A stretch of DNA of 64,000 bases from Punica granatum. Lineage: Eukaryota; Streptophyta; Magnoliopsida; Myrtales; Lythraceae. The stretch is taken from NCBI RefSeq assembly GCF_007655135.1, contig NC_045130.1, positions 39,614,605-39,678,604 of the forward strand, in the 5' to 3' direction. The translations under genes and the position numbers were made by a program. A model generated the notes under the pieces. The model was not told where the DNA came from, did no database searches, and saw nothing but the letters and a program-made list of their open reading frames with translations. Within the stretch, counting starts at the first letter, position 1, and the number at the start of each line of letters is the position of its first letter. Positions 12,755-24,854 of the stretch are shown piece after piece.

Positions 12755-13514
12755 GGTTAGCTGATTATTAACTGAGGGGATGATGTGGTGTGAGAGGACT
12801 TACCATCAGGATCTGAAGCCGATAAATTCCAAGTTCCATATAGCGGAGACGGGTGAATCCGAAGATCCCGAGCCAATAAAAGATAAGAATAGAATCAGAT
12901 ATTAGGACTGGAGCAGTGCAACCATAGATATTATATATCGCCAAATGATGATGATGATTATTGTGATGCACAAATTATAAAGAAGTCAATGAAAAAACAT
13001 TGATCGGGAAGGAAAAGAAGACAAACCCAACCTACCATTAATAGAAAGTTTTTTTTTAAAAAAAAAAAAGGTCATTGAACAGATGGAGGGCAGTTTTAGA
13101 AAAATGAGAAAAGTTGAGGGACTTTTGTGAAATGCACCTACCGTTCATCCAGTTCTTCTCAGGCTGAAAATGGTAAGCAGTTCTCTGCCAAGCGAACTCG
13201 GACTTGGTCCAGTTGTAAGACAACCTGTCCCTCACCGATGGGTATGACTTTGCAGACACGCCCTCCATCTCTCCCCTCGGTCTCACATTGCTTGGATCCT
13301 CCAAATTATTCTCAGGGATGACCATCCTAGACGGTGACTTAGGGTTCTCGTTGACGATCAGGCCGACAAGTGACAGGAGGAACATGACCGACGCGAGGAT
13401 ACCGATGAAGCCCCTGATGGGTCGCCGCTGGCGGCTCTCTACTGGAGGGGTGGCAACGGAAGGGTCCTCCGGGAGGAGTGTATAGGGCTGGTCTGAGGTT
13501 CGCGAGGCGTCCAT
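9112..13514 (-). CDS. Vacuolar (soluble) acid invertase, beta-fructofuranosidase, GH32
   Basis: Eight exons (13142-13514, 12804-12812, 10950-11194, 10132-10746, 9878-10039, 9575-9804, 9407-9494, 9112-9312) join in frame to 640 residues. The enzyme splits sucrose to glucose and fructose. Residues 1-34 are cytosolic with a YTLLPE motif, residues 35-54 form one membrane segment, and a propeptide follows. This is the vacuolar-invertase layout, in contrast to the signal peptide of cell-wall forms. Catalytic parts are visible: NDPDG with nucleophile D125, FRDP with D249, and WECVDFYP with acid/base E304. The V in WECVD marks the acid vacuolar type; cell-wall enzymes usually have P. The beta-propeller is followed by the C-terminal beta-sandwich ([13 protein letters not shown]). 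The sucrose box reads NDPDG where many plant enzymes have NDPNG. An ATG seven codons upstream is a less likely start. Confidence 0.96.
12804..12812 (-). other. Nine-nucleotide mini-exon of the invertase
   Basis: On the minus strand, TTCAG|ATCCTGATG|GTAAGT gives a 9-nt exon with good acceptor and donor. With the last G of exon 1 and the first GT of exon 3 it encodes D-P-D and completes the NDPDG active-site box, including the nucleophile D125. Such a mini-exon, coding for DPN, is known from plant acid invertases and is often missed by gene predictors. Confidence 0.93.
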
Positions 13515-13642
13515 TTTGTTGGGCTTAGGAAACAAATTGAGAAATGTGATATATATGTATGTTTGTACTGTGTATATGTGTCAGAGAGAGAGAGAGAGAG
13601 GTTTAGGGCCTCATTGGGTTTATCTGAAGTAAGTGGTTGCTG

Positions 13643-13650
13643 TTTATATA
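13643..13650 (-). promoter_or_regulatory. Putative TATA box and CAAT box of the invertase gene
   Basis: On the minus strand, CCAATCA (about 13661-13667) precedes TATATAAA (13643-13650), and the CT-rich leader (GA repeat on the plus strand, about 13580-13601) follows. Transcription would start near 13615, giving a leader of about 100 nt before the start codon at 13514. Consensus and spacing only. Confidence 0.5.
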
Positions 13651-16452
13651 TGTGTGTGTATTGATTGGAGGGCCGGTTCAGTCTTCACTGATCCCATCAG
13701 GCAGTTCTCCACCAATATTATGCGCTGGCTTGGTTTTTGTTTGTACGTATGATTAAATTTGCAGAGAGAGAGAGAGAGAGAGGGAGTGAGGGAGGGGAGA
13801 AGAAGGGCAGTATATGTAAATATATGTTAAGCATGTGCATGTAATAAAGGGGCGCAGGCAGGCAGGGGTAGTGTTGCATTTGCAGCAGAAGGTAGATTTA
13901 TTGTTTGAGCACATCAGTTCTTTTCGATTGGTTTGATAGTTATATAATGTGATTTGATTGGATTTGGGGTGAGATAGGTTGCGCATGTGAATGAATTTGT
14001 GATGGCTTAACGGAGGAGATAAAATACATTTCTTATTGTTATTATTTTGTGAGTTTCATATGCAAACGAAATGTATTGGTAGTAATGAGAAAATTGATTT
14101 AGTTATCCTTTGAAATTACTTGGAAAAGTGGAATAAGTAGTCTGCGCTGGCTAATGATAAGAAGTAAACTACAGATAGATTTCCTCAGTCACAAGGATTG
14201 TATCTTCATTTTGTATACCTTCCGGTCAAACCCAATAAGAGTAGATATTTATATGTGTGTGTGTGTGTGTTTGTATGTATAACAAGAACATTAAGCAGAA
14301 CAATTGGCGAGGGCTTCCTAATATAAGACCTTTTCGGAGAGAGACGGATCACACTTAGTTTAATATAAATCGTCCAAAATTTCGCACTGGATTTCTCAAC
14401 TACCAAAGAAAGAAATTACTGATGAGATTGATCCAACAATTGTTATAATTAAGTAAATACTCATATACACTTACGCACATACAGGACTTGGATGACCAAA
14501 TTTACCGATCATCGTGCATTTGAGGACGTACAAGGGAATTTAATTAGGCCTATATTTACATCTTTGCATTGCATTAAAAGAATTCCATTGAGGATCCCAT
14601 TAATGCCAAGGCAAAACAAATGGATGAAGAGATTACAAAGGGAGTAAAATTAAAAGAACAGACAGATCAAGTATATACATATATACATGCATGCATATTG
14701 TGCCATGTTAATAATGGAACTTTGATTGGGGCTCGTATTTGGATCAATGATATTATATGTTAACATGAATAATGGACAATATATAGTTAGATAAATTAAG
14801 GAACACTAATATATATATATATATATTATGTAGGAAAAAATGGGCAAGAAATCCAACAAATTCTATCTCTTCGCTTTTGTTATAATACGTACGGTTCCCA
14901 TCTAATAATATTTATGTGCTTGAGAACGGAAAATCAATAAGTTCCTTTTACGTGTATAAGATAAGCACGTCTGTTCAGTCAAGAAGAAATGGCAGGGGAA
15001 TAATTTTGAATTTTAGCTTGCGTGCATTAAGACATCTATAGAAACGGAAGCTGCGGACCAATGACTATTCCCCATGATAGAGATCATCGATTATGTCTCT
15101 TGGATCCTACATATACACTTGTCAGGTCGAGATTAATTAATTTAATTAGTACTCCAATATTTGAAATGTCCAAACTTCGAGATTGACCTAGAGAACGAAG
15201 AGAAAAGCGGTAAAACTGCAAGCTCGGCGGAAAGGGATCGAGTTAACAGCAGTATGACACTCGCACTCATCTGATAATTTAGAGATATATGTTCAATTTT
15301 CATCAACAGAATGCCCATTTTTATATATATATAATATTCATTTTCTTGTACTAAGTCACAAATCTCCTTCACAAATAATTAAAAAAAGTCGGAAGAAAGG
15401 GCTTTTTTTATTACAATGAGGTTCATGGCCCTTATATAAAAAAATGAAATTATTTCAACATAACTAGTCGCAGAGCGTAGACTTTTACATTTTTTTATTT
15501 TTAAGTAATTTTTCGTAAATTGAATGTCTTAGAATTAATTTATTAGATTTTAAAAAAAAAAAAAGAACAATCGAACTTTCTTGAAATATAACTTGTTATG
15601 CAAAGTATGGGTAATCTTTCCTAAATTGAATTTTGTAAAATTTAATTTATTAAATTTAAAAGAAACTCAATTGCATTATCTTGGAATATAATGTGTGATG
15701 AAAAATATGAGAGTTCAATAAAATGACATGAGAATATGGTAATTATAATGAGAGATTTTGGATCTTTATCTTTCTTTAAATGGAGAATGAAAGATTACTT
15801 AGTAAGTTACCTTCTTTTAAATATAAAAATATATTTTTGGTAGATATCCAGATAATGAATATATTTTTTTAATTATAACAAATTAATTTTTTTGTTCAAG
15901 GAATTATTACTTGAATAAAAGAGAGTACATGAATCAGTGAATGTATAAATAATGAGAACTTCCATGTGACAAATATATTATTGAGGAGAAGAGAGTCGAG
16001 CAACCATCAATAAGGAGTTGAGGAATGACTCGAGATGTTATGTCTCAAGGTCCCGTCTATAGGAGCTATTCCAATATCATGTACATATTTTATTCTTTCT
16101 ATAACTTTTTTTTCCTCATATTATTTCCAAAACTTATATTTATTTATATATTTATGCATATATATATATTTATATATGAAGAATGATGCCGTGAGTGGGA
16201 GAGAGGCAGAATAGAAACTCTTCGGTTTGTGTATCCGTAAATTCATTATCATTAGGACTTTTGTAATTTATCTCCTTAGAAACATTTAATAAAACAGTAT
16301 AAATACATTACCATGGTTTGAAAAAATAATAATAATAATCTAAGTATATATTAATGAGAAGAGTAAAAAAACGTCTGACCACGAGAAGAGAATTTGTCCT
16401 ATAAACTTACGTGGAAGCTTTGCACGAATGGAAAATTTCATGAAAGTGCTCT

Positions 16453-16454
<2 letters not shown>

Positions 16455-16492
<38 letters not shown>
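16455..16492. repeat. (AT)n microsatellite, among the longest in the window
   Basis: About 18 uninterrupted AT units. Length of such runs is usually variable between individuals, so it is a natural marker site. No gene lies nearby. Confidence 0.9.
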
Positions 16493-16494
<2 letters not shown>

Positions 16495-17919
16495 TTGTCC
16501 AGCTGCAGCACGTATATGATTTCGGTTTCAAGTATAAGAATGACTTTACTTCGGAGTAGACTTTTCTTCTTCTCCGTACAATAATTGTATTTTGCAAACT
16601 AATGAAGGGCAAGCCACCACGTGATAGCTTATGAAACCTGTTGTTATCAACTTCTATATATTTAATTACATCAAAGAAAAGAAGTTCTATATATGTAAAG
16701 ACATCTACATATATACATCCCTTGATCCTCCAAAATCCATTATTAGGCAAATATGACCTATATCAGCTGAATTATTCATATTCGTATACCATCAATATTA
16801 CATTAAAAAAGAACGTATTAAATGTAGCCGATATATGTTATTTTCCCTCGCGACGTTTCTGGACTTAAGTTCCTGGCCATAGGCTTTGATTATGAATTGA
16901 CCAATCAACAAATTGGGATATTAAATTAGGCAAAAAAACATTATCCTTATAGGGTCATGAATCATATTTGTTAGTGTCGCCTTGCGAATGAATGAGGCAA
17001 CTTATATACATGGCCCACTGAAAGAAAAGACTTTTAAGAAATATAATTGATGATCACAATTTCTTTTTCAATTACACGATAGGTTTACGAGCTTATTACT
17101 GATGACATTCATTTCTTGTCTACACAATTCGTCTTGTCGCCTTATTAGTTAATTTCCTCTTACACTTTGCAAGTGCAGTTACTAGTTTCAACATTGTTTT
17201 TATGTTTTTCATTACAAATTGTTTAATAACGTACGTGCACTTTTTTCGGTGAATTATAAGTTTTTTTTTAGGTTACAAAGAAAACTCAAGTCGTAGTTTA
17301 ATAAAAGATAAAGTCTAAATAACTAATAAAGAGACATGAGTAGTCCCAATAGTTATCGAACATGCGACCACATTAATAGACGAAAGTGTGCATAACTGTG
17401 CTACTCGTTTTCTTACATACACTCAATACAGGAAAATAAAGAGCTAACTAAAAAATCATCCAAAAAAACAAGTAGCTATCTAAAAGGTACTGAAAAGTGC
17501 ATATATGAATAGTCCTTTATTTTAATCTATTTATAAGAATGCTACGATACACGTATACTATTTGTTCAAAATGAAAAGTACCCACGTCTACGTATCACCT
17601 CGATGAGAAATTCTTATATATAATGGGTATATTATGTAGCAATGTCACAAGTCAACAAAAGAAAATAATAAATTTCTATGCGGTGGAGCTTACTTGCGAT
17701 AGATGTCATCGGATTCCTCGTCGATCGAGAATCGATCATCGCACCAGAGAGCTGAGTTTTCAAATTCAGGGTTGGGAACATGGAGGGCATGTGAATTCAA
17801 GATCGATTGTCTCCGACAATGTCTACAACCAAATTGCGACACTTTCCGGTCCCTCAAAGACTGGCTGGTAACAAATCTCGACTCAGCAGAGAGGGGAGAG
17901 GAGTTAATAGATGTGGAAT

Positions 17920-17942
17920 GGTTGGTTGGTTGGTTGGTTGGT
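17920..17942. repeat. (TTGG)n tetranucleotide repeat
   Basis: Five to six copies of TTGG in a row, unusual in a window dominated by AT and GA repeats. It falls inside an unsupported open frame, where it would encode an LVGW-like repeat. Confidence 0.85.
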
Positions 17943-18019
17943 ACAAGGAATTACAGATGCATATATTTGTGTATGTCTATGTATAAATGCCAAAAGAGAT
18001 GGAGGAATATTAGGTTGAA

Positions 18020-18318
18020 AATGAGATCTCGCGGGGCAGTTATACCCCGTTTAGTTTTACAATCTAATTTTAAAATTTTAACTCTAATTTTAACTTTATT
18101 CACTATATAATAAAAATTAACTTTTTCAATTCAAAAAGGTGGACCCCATATATAAACTCACATATAATTTCATTATACTAAATTTAATTTTTAATACTAA
18201 ATTCTCTTAATTATTCAGTACTTTTTCATACTTTTTCTTATAATTCAACAATAAAATCATTACAACCAAAGTAAAATCAAAACTCAACTCTACTTAACTT
18301 TAAAACCAAATACATTTA
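18020..18318. repeat. AT-rich dispersed element with TTTAGTTTT / AAAACCAAA ends
   Basis: Starts CCCGTTTAGTTTTACAAT and ends near TTTAAAACCAAATACATTT, so the two ends are roughly inverted. The inside is made of short AACTTT and AATTCAA-type words. Similar stretches occur at about 25.1, 38.9, 39.2, 48.8 and 52.9 kb. It looks like a degraded MITE family. Confidence 0.45.
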
Positions 18319-19159
18319 GATTTGTAACGCATGCAAATGGGACGTTGGACGTCAAAAGAACAAACAGATATAGGGAACAGTTTGAATTATGTTCAAATTA
18401 AATGTTTATTTTATAGACCTTTTATCGTGGAATAACTTGAACCTCGAACACGGATCAATATCCCGATCTTACCCATTTAGCTTTCGGATTTCTTTATGTT
18501 TAATGTGACGGACTGAACTCTTACTTATGTATATATATACACACATACATATAACTACATAACATGTCAATGGGGTGATCAGTGCATTAATCCCTTCTGA
18601 AGTGATCCATATGGACCTCATCAAATTCCGCTTTCAATACAGAACATGAATTCAAAATGGGATCTGGCTCTAGCTAGTTACTAAAGAGCTAGCCTTAGAG
18701 TCATTAGAGTCTAGAATGGTGTTTGATAAATTAAGTGCTTAAAAATTAAGTACTTAATCAATAAAGGAAATAAATATATACGAAGAGGAGATGATTAAAT
18801 AAGGATAAAAAAAGTTTTGTGATGTGTTATTTTGTAATGGTTCGACTAAGTTATTAACTAGTCAGATTGATATAATATAATGACATACGTTTTCATCTAA
18901 TAACTAAAAAGATCTTAATTTAAATGCTTAGGACTATTCTTATTAATTTATTAATTATTAAATTTTATTATTTTATTATATTAAATCACAGACTTTTTTT
19001 TAGTATAAAATTAAAAGAAAAACACACACACGTGTGAGCCCCACATGGAGCTGTCAATTCTTGAGATTACATCTTTTTGGTCTCTCGTCAGCTGAGAAAA
19101 AAACTGTCAACCAGGATTGCATAGCATATAATATCATTGATCTGACTCTCGTGAATTGA

Positions 19160-19330
19160 TTAAGCAGTTAGGCGTTTGCTACGTTGAAGTAGAGTTTCGA
19201 GTTTGAATTTTTATAAATACAGAAAATTTACTCTGTGAAATTTTTTTACCCCTTAATGATTTGACCCGACTCAATTGAATTAATTGGGATTCAATTAAAC
19301 TTTTGAATATCAATATTCACATTTAAAAAA
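19160..19330 (+). repeat. SINE-like repeat copy (A)
   Basis: The segment has a degenerate internal promoter B-box-like word (GTTTCGAGTTTGAA, about 19194-19207) followed by a tail with GACCCGACTCAATTGAATTAATTGGGA. The tail is alignable by eye with 32440-32530 (GACCCGGCTCGATTGGATTAATCGGGA). Two separated copies with this layout suggest an old tRNA-derived SINE family. Ends and target duplications were not resolved. Confidence 0.4.
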
Positions 19331-19813
19331 AATCATTGATCTCTCCCATCCATGTCCATTCCATGCACAATTATTGTCGATCACAACTCACATCCACAGC
19401 AACAGGCCATTGCCAGGGGCCCCCTCCTCATCAATCCTATCATAAAGATTAACCTCTCTTTTGCCATACCCTTTTATCAACTTCCCTAGCTAGTTTCCTT
19501 CCTCTCTTTTTACGGCTATATATCGGGATGATGTTGTGGCTAGTTAATTTGCCCAGTCTAATTTGATTCACCCTATTCTCTAGGTGAATGAAAGATAAAT
19601 AATCCTCGCTTGGTATAAGAATTTGCAAGAATAAATTCTTACGGTTTGACTAAGAGGATTTCAATTCTTGCTAACATTTATGGATAATTATCCGTAAACA
19701 CAGCACGTGTAACCTCTAGAGGCTGTTTGGGTAGCTATTATAAGCTAATTAATCATTTATGTAGGGGTATAAAACTCTCAGTGATGCTACATATGGCTGA
19801 AATAAATAATTTT

Positions 19814-19895
19814 ATTAGCTTTTGTTTGTTTTTGTGCGGTGCAATAAATGTTATATAACATTTATTGCACCGCACAAAAAGAGACAAAAGCTAAT
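19814..19895. repeat. 82-bp palindrome (foldback element)
   Basis: Two 41-bp arms meet at 19854/19855. Outer 12 bp (ATTAGCTTTTGT / ACAAAAGCTAAT) and inner 26 or so bp (around GTGCGGTGCAATAAATG) pair without error; only a 3-bp TTG/GAG step between them is mismatched. On both sides lies a direct repeat of about 42 bp containing GGGGTATAAAACTCTC (about 19746-19788 and 19893-19935). The arrangement fits a foldback or MITE-type element. Confidence 0.8.
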
Positions 19896-20974
19896 CATCT
19901 ATGCAGGGGTATAAAACTCTCGGTCGTGCTGACACAAATGATTTTATTCTGATAATATGTGGATCAACATTTAAACAAAAATAATGATTTACGGATTAAT
20001 TTATCGTACTGATTCCCACTGGCCAACAGATAAATCTCCTGAATAGCCCAGAACCTGTTACCTTTTGTAACTTCCCCGGTCGTATTTTTATGGTTATTTA
20101 TACGTACGGATACCCATGGGCTTAAAAAGTGAAAGGGACATGACAAGTAGTTCTCATATCATAATAATCGATTCCAGACCACATGCGGGCATAACATTTT
20201 GAGGCCATGGAAGCACTGCCCAGACTGACTGAAACTGAAAGCATGGCCAATTAATTACCGAATAAGCAGCTCGAACGAAATTCATAATAGCTAAAAGCAT
20301 ATCAAGTTGATTTATCGCTGTTTAAAGTGATCCCTGCCTTGATAATAGATGAGATTTTACTTGAACTATGGCAACTTAACTTGATCACAGAAACTCCCCG
20401 GAATTTATTCGTCTTGTAATCGAGAGGTGGAAAACCGAAATTAAAGCAACAACATGCTTTGCAATAACGGCTTCCGACCGATATAAAATGATATGTCACA
20501 TATTGGATGGAGCACACTTCTTGACTTCTGTGCAGCACAAAATATCCTCTTGGGAGGAATAATAGAATACATGACAAGCATTGACAGATAGATCAATAGA
20601 TTAAACATTATATAAGGATGGGCTCATGTACATTTTGCCTTTCCGGGAATTCTATTAATCAATTCAATTGAAAAAGAATCAACAAATAACTAGAGGATGT
20701 ATACTCTCACTGTGAGAAGTTACCGGTCGAAACTGAAGCAGAAGTACAAGTAAATATGCAGGACTAGAACTACCCCTAAACAGCGGAGCAACTCCAAGAA
20801 TGAGGAAAGCGGAAACTTTACAATTAAAATGCAGGAAGCTTTCGGGTCTTCTGTACGAGCATATATACTCTCTGCTTTTTCCGGGAAAACTGGAAAAGGA
20901 AACTCTGCTGGCATTTTGCAGTATCTGTGAATGAGAGTGTTCTTTTTAAAAGTTTCAAGGTCAGTCGGTCAGTA

Positions 20975-23106
20975 TCACAATGCATTTGATTTCTTCCATC
21001 TCACAAGTAACTTGAGAAACTCCATGACCTGCATTCAAATATACAGAATTCTCGTGAGCTGAGTTCAAGAATAATGCTAATAATTTGCGGCGATATCCAT
21101 CATCGTAGCCAGAAGAAGAGCTACCATATGATCAACAGTTCAATCATTCCGATGCACATACCTCTGATGGATCTCTGAGGGAGTAATGGGCACTGCTCTC
21201 CTTGGGAACTGAGGAGACTAAAATTCCATAACCCCGATTTCCCTCCCTGAGGACCTGTTGAAAATTTGCAAGAATATTGTCGTAAGAAGATCATCGCACT
21301 GATCAAGAAGTTGAACCTTATGAACTGGGCGCTAATCTACCAGACCACTAAATTCATTACCTTAAATGCATCTTCATCTGTTCGATCATCTCCCACATAT
21401 ATCGGAAGCACGTCTTCTCGTTCATTCAACCCTGTAGCACATTAATTTTCCAGTCAGGTATTTTGTGGAAGAAAGATTACTATAGAAATTACCACAACTC
21501 AAGCGAGAATCCAAAACCATTAAGCTTACCGAGTGACTCAAGCAAGAACACGACAGCTTTCCCCTTATCCCAGTTGATAACAGGACGGACTTCTAAAACC
21601 TACAATCAAATAATAGAGTCAGAATATCACTGAAATAAGAGCAGAGAATCCCAAAATGAAGATCTAATGAGTACCTTTCTCCCATGAGTCAACCGTAGGC
21701 GCGGATAGTCCTTCAACATATCCTGAACAATTCCTCCAACCACAGGCCAATTCTGGGACACATTCAAGGGTCATGGAAGTATTAGATAATAGGGGAAAGG
21801 TATTTGTATCTTTTGCTCAAGTCAAAATGAGCCGGTAAAGAACTCAACAGGATTCAGGGAGCATCACGAGGTACTTACTGCTGGATCAACATTGCGATAA
21901 TGTACAGACACGCAGAACTTATTGTTCTCTACTCTTGCACCAGCAATATCTTTTGTCGATTCAACAAGAGAGTTGAAAACCTGCCATTTGAGAATATAAC
22001 AAGACTGAGATTAGATTCAAAATTACGCGCTTGGACGCAGTTCTCCTCTGGACTAGCTGGCTAGAGGAACTCACCTCATTAATCATGGGTAAGAATTCAC
22101 TAGCAGGCTGGAATATATTCACTTCCTTCCGCTGCACGCACAGCATTAATATCTTAGCACGCATCTTAAAAAAAAAAGAATGAACAAGAAATATTAGGTG
22201 TCCCCTAACCTGCTTCACCCTGTGCTCTATATGGTCATTGTAAGAGGATTTCCGAACAGGACCCATAATGTCCATCCCATGACTGCCGGCGTAGTAGAGT
22301 TCAGTGAGTTTGACAAATTCTAGTACCTAGTGAATTGAGCATAGGAAAATAATCCATCAAAATAAAGTCCTGGCTGAATAGGAAACTTTGTCAATAATAT
22401 GGAAGACTAATGCCAATTACCTTGTCACGACTTCTGCCACTAATTATTGCTGTTGGAAAACAATTGGCTGCCTTTCTAACTGCAGCTCGCATCTGAGATT
22501 TAAAGGTTCTCAATGATATTAATATAATTTAAAGAAGCTTACACACTTCTTACGCAAAGTCCATAGAGAAAAACAATTCTTACCGACTTAGACATGATAG
22601 CACAGTCAGGGTTGTCTACAATAGGCGAAAGGGTTCCATCATAATCCAAAAACAATACTATTTTCTTGCCCTTAGCGTAACTCGCTATTTGCTCGAAAGA
22701 TGACAGTCCAGATGGATACTTGAGCTGCAATTCAACGGAAGAATTATTTGAGAACCCTCCCAAGACAACTAATTTAAGATTACAGCAGTAACTGAAAGAA
22801 AGTTCAGGATACCATCCAAATTCGATAGGCCAGATCAGTATCAGCTGCTCCACTCTCATCATTTGCATCCCTGGTTATCCTTTTGGGTGGAGGAGATGAG
22901 GCTTTCATTGAATCCAGCCATCCAGTAGAACGAACATCATCAAGTATTCCAGTCTTTTTTCTCGGAATTGTGAGGTGAAGTCCAGCAGAGAAAACTGCAG
23001 TTGGGGATAAGCAGGGCACGACACTGGGGCGAAGGGCCAGTCTTGAAATGTTAAGTGGAGTATTTTCAGGCAGAACAGGAGAAGTTGGATTTGATTTCAG
23101 GTCCAT
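20975..23106 (-). CDS. Trehalose-6-phosphate phosphatase (TPP)
   Basis: Eleven exons (22813-23106, 22584-22724, 22421-22492, 22210-22326, 22075-22131, 21879-21980, 21675-21752, 21530-21599, 21361-21431, 21162-21254, 20975-21028) join in frame to 382 residues, the usual plant TPP length. The enzyme removes the phosphate from trehalose 6-phosphate, the plant's sucrose-status signal. HAD-superfamily motifs are complete: [10 protein letters not shown] with nucleophile D125 and D127, SGR at 163-165, [13 protein letters not shown] at about 180-192, and VGDDRTDED at 323-331. The start MDLKSN is the typical TPP start; an in-frame ATG at 23193 is judged to be leader. The N-terminal 95 residues are the poorly conserved plant extension ([19 protein letters not shown]). 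The gene lacks the synthase domain, so it is a stand-alone TPP, not a TPS. Confidence 0.96.
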
Positions 23107-24440
23107 TGGCTCTAGATCCTTGGTCCAATGTACAAGCTGAAGGATGTCAATTGGACTATACCGGTATAACCGATATGTTGAGCTTTGATTCAATTCAAGA
23201 ATTCTTCTCGAAGAAAAACCAGCTCTTCACTATCACTGCCACTCAGCAATCTGTCCATCAAGCAAACAGGGGTTTGAGCACAGAAAATAACAGGGTAATC
23301 GTTCTTATCTTTTCTGTTTCTTTCTTTATCCAACTGTGTGGTAAATAAAACAACTGATCATTGCATCATAGAACAACGGGGAAATACGGCATAGAACAAC
23401 CTAAACAACCACCTGGCATGTTATCGCTAGATGCATTATCAACTCAAAGTACACATCATAAAGCTGCTGCAGCAAAAATATTACCACAAGTCATATATAC
23501 TAATGCTCAATTCAATTCAGGGAATGTTGTACTGTTCACGAGCGACTGACTATTTAGCCAATGCTATCGAATTGCAAGTCAAGAATGACATGCATCACAT
23601 GATAATGGAAAAAAGAATTACCCTATGCCAAGTCGGACTAAGAAATTGCCCATGTATTAGAGTACGAAAAGGGATGTATCATCAAATTAGATTGCATAAA
23701 CTAAATCAAAGGGTAGCTACCCTATGCCATGGAGCAGGGATGAAAGCAACACAACAGCATATAGAATGGCGCATTATGGGCCACAGCCGCCACAGCTGAG
23801 ACAAATAAACGTGGGGGCCAATCTTGAGATGTTGGAGGCTAGATTCTCAGTGGAAGTCAAACAATAAGAACGCAGCAAGAAGTTTCAGCGAGACTTCGTC
23901 TCAGCCTTTGGTGTGGCCCAATGGAGGTTAAAAATCTCAAATTTTTTTTTTTTTTGCGGGAACAAAAAGAAAATAGAAAAAAGCTGTTCCTGCAAAACTC
24001 CCGGCAGAAAAAAGTGACTTGATACCTGGGAAATGAAGCTTTTTAACTCTCATTATATAGACTGAAGCAGTCAGTAAAGGTAGTTTCTTGGACAATCTTT
24101 TGAAATGCAGGCGGCTCATTCAACAGAACAAAGTAAAGGTAGTTTCTTGGACAATCGTTTGAAATGCAGGCGGCTCATTCAACAGAACACAATCACCGGA
24201 ATAAATCGGCATAAACTTCCACCCCACCTATACAGAAGCCAAGCCAATGGCTCTGCGCGGCAGCTCAGGAAAGTCAAACAATTCAAAGTTTTCGACTTTC
24301 TTCTTCGTTTTCCCGTCCGGCGGCGGCTCTAATTGCGGAAAGATGAAAGGCACAGTGAAGAAGTAGAGAATCTCACCTCGAGAGAGTGTTCGAGGAAATG
24401 CGCAGACAGAGCTGAGACGAAGACGAAGACGAAGGAGAAG
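23107..24440 (-). other. Probable 5' UTR and leader intron of the TPP gene
   Basis: On the minus strand, a CT-rich leader (about 24440-24377) ends at a good donor CTCGAG|GTGAGA (intron from 24376). The acceptor lies somewhere near 23120-23260; several AGs are possible. The interval codes for nothing recognisable. TPP genes in other plants commonly carry a long leader intron, which supports the reading. Confidence 0.5.
24073..24189. repeat. Tandem duplication, 59-bp unit, in the TPP leader intron
   Basis: Two adjacent copies start with AGTAAAGGTAGTTTCTTGG at 24073 and 24132. They differ at one base (ACAATCTTT versus ACAATCGTT) and near the far end. Near identity points to a recent duplication. 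Confidence 0.9.
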
Positions 24441-24468
24441 GAGAGAGGAACGAAGGAAAAGGGTTCAT

Positions 24469-24476
24469 TATTTATA
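24469..24476 (-). promoter_or_regulatory. Putative TATA box of the TPP gene
   Basis: The minus strand reads CTATAAATA, followed about 30 bp later by the CT-rich leader. It fits a transcription start near 24440. Consensus and position only. Confidence 0.55.
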
Positions 24477-24854
24477 GAAATTTCGGTTCTTGATTGAATA
24501 TTCGAGGAAACGTGCCTCCTTCCTCGAACGAGAAAATGGAAATAAAATAAAAAAAGGAAAGAAAATTAGAAAATCTTCCCATAACATAAAAAGTGAAAGC
24601 GCTTTTGGAAGCGCGTGAGGGACACGAAGGAATCTCAGCTTGGTTGCGTAGTTCACTCGACAGATATGCGCGTTGAATTACATATACAGTATAGATACTC
24701 CGGTCAATTTTCATTTTTCTTTATTAAGTTATTAACTGAAGAAACGAATTTAAATAAATAATTTATTGGAGGAAAAATGAATGAATGAATGAAGAAAAGA
24801 CCCGCCTGGCCAAACGGGACAGACGTGAGGCCCGCGACGGAAGAGGAGAAGATG

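Larger units (their letters stand above)
13668..20700. other. Large AT-rich spacer upstream of the invertase gene
   Basis: About 7 kb without a supported gene. It contains microsatellites ((GA)n at about 13764-13782, (GT)n near 14253-14270, a long (AT)n at about 16455-16492, (TTGG)n at 17920-17942), AT-rich repeat copies, a SINE-like piece and a palindrome. An open frame at 17703-18110 spans the TTGG repeat and has no family motif. The part next to 13668 is the likely invertase promoter. Confidence 0.6.

Noticed and set aside
17703..18110. 135-codon frame crossing the TTGG repeat
   Set aside because: Low-complexity repeat inside, no recognised domain, and it runs into a dispersed AT-rich element.
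23055..23799. Plus-strand frames opposite TPP exon 1 and leader intron
   Set aside because: They overlap the TPP start in antisense, have no family motif and are broken by the leader intron.
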